Origin: Patescibacteria group bacterium
GTDB lineage: Bacteria > Patescibacteriota > Minisyncoccia > Phycocordibacterales > EsbW-18
Direction of reading: 5' to 3'
DNA length: 15,556 bases
NCBI GenBank assembly: GCA_030917725.1
Contig: JAUPUE010000027.1
Coordinates: forward strand, 1-15,556
In this document: positions 13,055 to 15,556 of the stretch, piece by piece
Numbering within the stretch: position 1 is the first letter of the stretch
How the letters are laid out: every line of letters begins with the position of its first letter
The notes under the pieces: generated by a model
What the model was told of the DNA's origin: nothing
The model's database searches: none
Seen by the model: only the letters and a program-made list of their open reading frames with translations
Position numbers and translations under genes: made by a program

Positions 13055-13063
13055 TGCTATACT
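13055..13063 (+). promoter_or_regulatory. Extended -10 promoter of the coiled-coil transglycosylase
   Basis: TG-C-TATACT (13055-13063) ends 6 nt before the ATG at 13070. No SD and no convincing -35; a leaderless message is predicted. Confidence 0.6.
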
Positions 13064-13069
13064 ATCCGC

Positions 13070-14479
13070 ATGTTTCGATTGAAGATCTTTCCAGCGTTCT
13101 TGCTTGTCGCGCTCCTCGCGGTTTCTATCGTGCCGTCTTCTGCACTCTATGCCGCTCGTCGCGATAATGACGATGATGAAGAAGAGCAGAAACAGGCGGA
13201 GGATGATGCGATTGCGGCGCGTGAACGCCAATTGCAAAAAGACCTTGCGGCAAAGATGAAAGAGATTGCCGAGATTTCGGTCTATGCCGACCAAAAGAGC
13301 CAGGAGCGCGCGTCGCTCGAGCGCGACGTCGCGTTGCTCGAAGCTGATATCAAAAAGACCCAGCTCCAGATTCAAGCGCGCAATATCAATATCAAACAAA
13401 TTGGTGGAGAAATCACCGAACGCAGCACGACGATCGTCGCGCTCTCCGAGAAGTACGCGCGCCAAAAAGAATCGCTCGCAAAGCTCATTCGTACAACCAA
13501 CCAACTCGACGATAACTCGGTGATCGAGCTCGCACTCTCACATGAGAATATCTCGGACTTTTTCGAAGACCTCGATGCGTTCGATTCCATCAACGTCGCT
13601 CTCCAAGACTCGTTCCGTGATATCGAAGTGACCAAAGCGGACACCGAGACCGAAAAAGAGTCGCTCGAAGTCGCACATACCAAAGAGGTCGACCTCAAAT
13701 ATCAGCAGGAAATTGAACGACAAAAGATTGAGGCGCGTGAGGCCGAGAAGGAATATGTTTTGACTGTCACCAAGGGACAGGAAAACGTCTACAAACAGAT
13801 TCTTGAACAAAAGCGAGCAGAGGCTGCACGTATCAGCGCTCAAATCTTCTCCCTTCGTGATACCGAAGGCATCCAATTTGGTGACGCCCTTGAATATGCG
13901 CGTGAAGCATCAAAGCTCACCGGTGTCCGCACCGCGTTTTTGCTCGGTATCCTCAAACAGGAGACCAACATCGGTAACAACCTTGGTTCGTGTGTCATTA
14001 GTGATCTTGATTCGGGAGAGACACGGAGCGTAACCAGTGGAACCACGTTCGCAAACGGTATTCACCCAACACGCGACTTGCCGGTGTTTCAAGCGCTCAT
14101 GAAGGAGCTTGGACGAGAGCCGCTTTCGACAAAGGTTTCGTGTCCATTGGCGAGCGGTGGTTATGGTGGTGCCATGGGTCCTTCACAGTTCATCCCTTCA
14201 ACGTGGAACGGTTACATCAATAGGCTTGAGGGGATTCTTGGAATCTATCCAGACCCATGGAATCCTCGCCACGCTTTCATCGCATCTGCGGTGTTCCTCG
14301 CTGACCTCGGCGCCGCTGCTGGAGGCTACAGTGCCGAACACGAGGCCGCCGCGCGCTACTACGCCGGAGGTAACTGGGCGAGCTTGGGCCAAGGATACGC
14401 AAACAGTGTCTTGAATCACGCACAAACCATCCAGACGACCATGATTGATCCTATTGAGGATGCGGAAGATGGGGATTAG
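13070..14479 (+). CDS. Secreted coiled-coil lytic transglycosylase
   Basis: The 469-residue protein starts with a signal peptide (MFRLKIF, hydrophobic core 8-20, cleavage probably near ALYA at 25-28). An acidic DNDDDEEE patch follows, then long heptad-rich charged helices (about 37-255) like those of the EnvC/PcsB-type division hydrolase regulators. The C-terminal domain (about 275-455) is an SLT/MltB-type muramidase-like fold. LLGILKQETNIG (291-302) places the catalytic Glu at 298, GGAMGPSQFIPSTW (366-379) is a near-perfect family motif, and AARYYAGGNW (427-436) is the downstream helix. A role in cleaving peptidoglycan at division or remodelling sites is likely. Two Cys (308, 358) within the catalytic domain could form a disulphide. 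Confidence 0.9.
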   Translation: MFRLKIFPAFLLVALLAVSIVPSSALYAARRDNDDDEEEQKQAEDDAIAARERQLQKDLAAKMKEIAEISVYADQKSQERASLERDVALLEADIKKTQLQIQARNINIKQIGGEITERSTTIVALSEKYARQKESLAKLIRTTNQLDDNSVIELALSHENISDFFEDLDAFDSINVALQDSFRDIEVTKADTETEKESLEVAHTKEVDLKYQQEIERQKIEAREAEKEYVLTVTKGQENVYKQILEQKRAEAARISAQIFSLRDTEGIQFGDALEYAREASKLTGVRTAFLLGILKQETNIGNNLGSCVISDLDSGETRSVTSGTTFANGIHPTRDLPVFQALMKELGREPLSTKVSCPLASGGYGGAMGPSQFIPSTWNGYINRLEGILGIYPDPWNPRHAFIASAVFLADLGAAAGGYSAEHEAAARYYAGGNWASLGQGYANSVLNHAQTIQTTMIDPIEDAEDGD

Positions 14480-14513
14480 GCAAAGGCCTTAAGGACGGGG
14501 GTTAAATGAACAC

Positions 14514-14542
14514 TTGACACTATGCACTATAGGGTGTATAAT
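14514..14542 (+). promoter_or_regulatory. Consensus sigma70-type promoter
   Basis: TTGACA (14514-14519), a 17-nt spacer and TATAAT (14537-14542): a perfect match in both hexamers and the best promoter in the window. The predicted start is about 14549, giving a leader of about 125 nt. Confidence 0.9.
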
Positions 14543-14548
14543 ATGTTG

Positions 14549-14674
14549 GTAATGTTCTTTCACAAGGAATTGTGAAATTGACTGCGGTTTTGAGATCTTT
14601 TCATCGAGATTTCACAACCGCGGTCAATTGAGACTTGCGGAATGCTCCGGGCAACGAAGCCCAAGGAGAGCACC
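14549..14674 (+). promoter_or_regulatory. Structured 5' leader with overlapping stems and a hidden SD
   Basis: Stem 1: TTTCACAA (14558-14565) with TTGTGAAA (14570-14577), GGAA loop. Stem 2: AATTGACTGCGGTT (14576-14589) with AACCGCGGTCAATT (14616-14629), 14 bp with one G-T wobble. TTTCACAA recurs at 14610-14617, so TTGTGAAAT can pair there instead (9 bp), which competes with both stems. Stem 3: GGGC/GCCC (14649-14652 with 14659-14662), extended by CTCC (14645-14648) pairing with the SD GGAG (14665-14668). That SD lies 6 nt before the ATG. A cis-acting translational control element is likely. I know no matching riboswitch class. Confidence 0.7.
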
Positions 14675-15274
14675 ATGACTTGGATTACGCAAAACTGGAC
14701 GAGCGGTCAGTTGAACGCGTTGGTGAAGAAGATCGGCGGTGAGGAAGTCGCTCGCGGCATCCTCGACGGTAGCCTTGTCTTCAAGATCGAGAAGCCGGCG
14801 GTTTCGCCCCTCCTCGAGCGTCTGGGTACGAGCCTCGTACTGGCGACCACCGGACCATTCGTCGCATCCGAGAAATTCAAGCTGAAGAAGGATGGGGGAA
14901 TTTGTTCCCACCTTGGCGACGACTTCCAGTCCTGGTTCCTCGGGAAGACCGAGGAGGCCAAGGGCGAGACCACGCTCCGCTTTGCACGACTCACGAGGAA
15001 TTCGCTCGACAAGCCGATCCTCGACGAGCTCGGCGACAAGGCGGAGACCAGCCTCGCGGAGATGTTCGCGATGATGGAGGCTCAAGCCCGCCGCCAGGAG
15101 AGTCCTCTCCTCGTCAACATCTTCGCAAACACTTTCTACATCCGTGATGCCAACAACGTGCTCCGTGTGGTTCGCGCGTTCTTTGTCCAGGGCGGCTGGA
15201 ACGTCATCGCGTTTTCCACCTATAGCCCGGGCGGTTGTAGCGAGGGCGATCGAATCTTCTCCCGCAATTCCTGA
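14675..15274 (+). CDS. Uncharacterised Parcubacteria-type protein (199 aa)
   Basis: No function is known to me. The ATG at 14675 is chosen over 14642 because the GGAG SD sits 6 nt before it, while 14642 lies in the leader hairpin. The N-terminus TSGQLNALVKKIGGEE (9-24), then a GILDGSLVFKIE segment, resembles an N-terminal module I recall from many uncharacterised Parcubacteria proteins. GPFVASEKF (60-68), LGDDFQSWFLGKTEE (80-94), ETSLAEMFAMMEAQ (124-137) and IFANTFYIRDANNVLRVV (149-166) look like conserved core blocks of that group. There is no signal peptide or membrane segment, so it is probably cytoplasmic. Codons are GC-rich. It is an autonomous unit with a consensus promoter, regulated-looking leader and tandem 3' hairpins. 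Confidence 0.8.
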   Translation: MTWITQNWTSGQLNALVKKIGGEEVARGILDGSLVFKIEKPAVSPLLERLGTSLVLATTGPFVASEKFKLKKDGGICSHLGDDFQSWFLGKTEEAKGETTLRFARLTRNSLDKPILDELGDKAETSLAEMFAMMEAQARRQESPLLVNIFANTFYIRDANNVLRVVRAFFVQGGWNVIAFSTYSPGGCSEGDRIFSRNS

Positions 15275-15337
15275 GGAACTTCGGTTTCTCGAACTTTCTG
15301 GCCTCTCGTTCGCTTCGGCGGATGAGGGGCCAGTTTT
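15273..15337 (+). terminator. Tandem hairpins, second is an intrinsic terminator
   Basis: Hairpin 1 overlaps the stop codon: GAGGAAC (15273-15279), TTCG loop, GTTTCTC (15284-15290). Hairpin 2: CTGGCC (15298-15303) with GGCCAG (15328-15333), enclosing CGC-TTCG-GCG, then TTTT. Two UUCG-capped stems in a row should be very stable. Confidence 0.8.
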
Positions 15338-15384
15338 CATTTACAAATACGAACGTTTTGATTATTGCCAATGCCTGTCTCGCG

Positions 15385-15393
15385 TGCTATCAT
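15385..15393 (+). promoter_or_regulatory. Extended -10 promoter of the bL31 gene
   Basis: TG-C-TATCAT (15385-15393). The predicted start is near 15400, with an A/T-rich leader of about 15 nt that contains no SD before the ATG at 15415. Confidence 0.5.
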
Positions 15394-15414
15394 CCGTGGG
15401 CCTAAATAAATCAT

Positions 15415-15556
15415 ATGAAGACAGACATCCACCCAACATACAACTCAAAGGCGACCGTCAAATGCGCATGTGGCGCGACCTTTACTGTTGGTTCTACCAA
15501 GGAATCACTCGACATCGAAGTCTGTTCAACCTGCCACCCGTTCTACGTCGGTGACG
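15415..15556 (+). CDS. rpmE: 50S ribosomal protein bL31, zinc-binding form, 3' truncated by the window
   Basis: The first 47 codons read MKTDIHPTYNSKATVKCACG, then a FTVGSTKESLDIEVC segment and STCHPFYVGD. This is the typical bL31 start, with the CxC pair (residues 17 and 19) and the CSTCHPF block (37-43) that hold the structural zinc of the Cys-containing (C+) form. The gene runs off the window end. A longer ORF in another frame (15144-15554) covers the same bases but has no family resemblance. Confidence 0.95.
   Translation, partial: MKTDIHPTYNSKATVKCACGATFTVGSTKESLDIEVCSTCHPFYVGD

Noticed and set aside
14624..15340. 238-aa minus-strand ORF opposite the 199-aa unknown
   Set aside because: The plus strand has a consensus promoter, SD and terminators framing the 14675 gene. 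The minus frame crosses those hairpins and looks like an antisense artefact of GC-rich codons.
15144..15554. 136-aa plus-strand ORF spanning the terminator and bL31
   Set aside because: It crosses the terminator and overlaps bL31, which is certain from its CxC and CSTCHPF motifs in another frame.

Overview
The window reads as a bacterial core-metabolism locus from a reduced genome, most likely a Patescibacteria/CPR (Parcubacteria-type) organism. Three things point there: a transketolase split into two adjacent ORFs, a pentose-phosphate/lower-glycolysis gene set packed together, and a 199-residue protein of a kind I recall as recurring and uncharacterised in Parcubacteria. This lineage call comes from gene content and memory, not from a search. 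No rRNA, tRNA, CRISPR array, transposase or integrase was seen.

Layout. 1-2460: gatB, then gap. 2461-2919: a four-helix-bundle (S23-type) gene between imperfect inverted repeats, set exactly between gap and rpiB. 2920-4906: rpiB, an AT-rich membrane-anchored unknown, and a divergent rpe-like TIM barrel, closely spaced on one strand. 4907-5346: a repeat-rich intergenic stretch, then a possible tiny secreted peptide with its own promoter and hairpin. 5347-7769: a histidine-phosphatase-like protein, then the N and C halves of transketolase with an 8-nt overlap. 7709-9690 (minus): a PfkB sugar kinase followed by a MltB-like protein. 9734-10591: transaldolase, divergent from pfkB. 10593-11510 (minus): a DUF2090/IolC-C-terminal-type aldolase, convergent with transaldolase. 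11640-12314: bL25. 12461-12883: NUDIX hydrolase. 13070-14479: secreted coiled-coil lytic transglycosylase. 14514-15337: a strong promoter, a long structured leader, the 199-aa unknown and tandem hairpins. 15415-15556: start of bL31, cut by the window edge.

Metabolic reading. Transketolase, transaldolase, RpiB and the Rpe-like protein form a non-oxidative pentose-phosphate module feeding glyceraldehyde-3-phosphate to Gap. The PfkB kinase and DUF2090 aldolase on the minus strand resemble the two halves of IolC and could together phosphorylate and cleave a sugar phosphate; substrates cannot be read from sequence.

Expression reading. Eight genes have a -10-like hexamer only 5-8 nt before the ATG and no Shine-Dalgarno sequence, which predicts leaderless or near-leaderless mRNAs. 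Three others (NUDIX, MltB-like, 199-aa unknown) instead have a promoter, a real 5' leader, an SD and their own terminator hairpin. The leader of the 199-aa gene is the most unusual non-coding element: it has overlapping alternative stems and a hairpin that can hide the ribosome-binding site.
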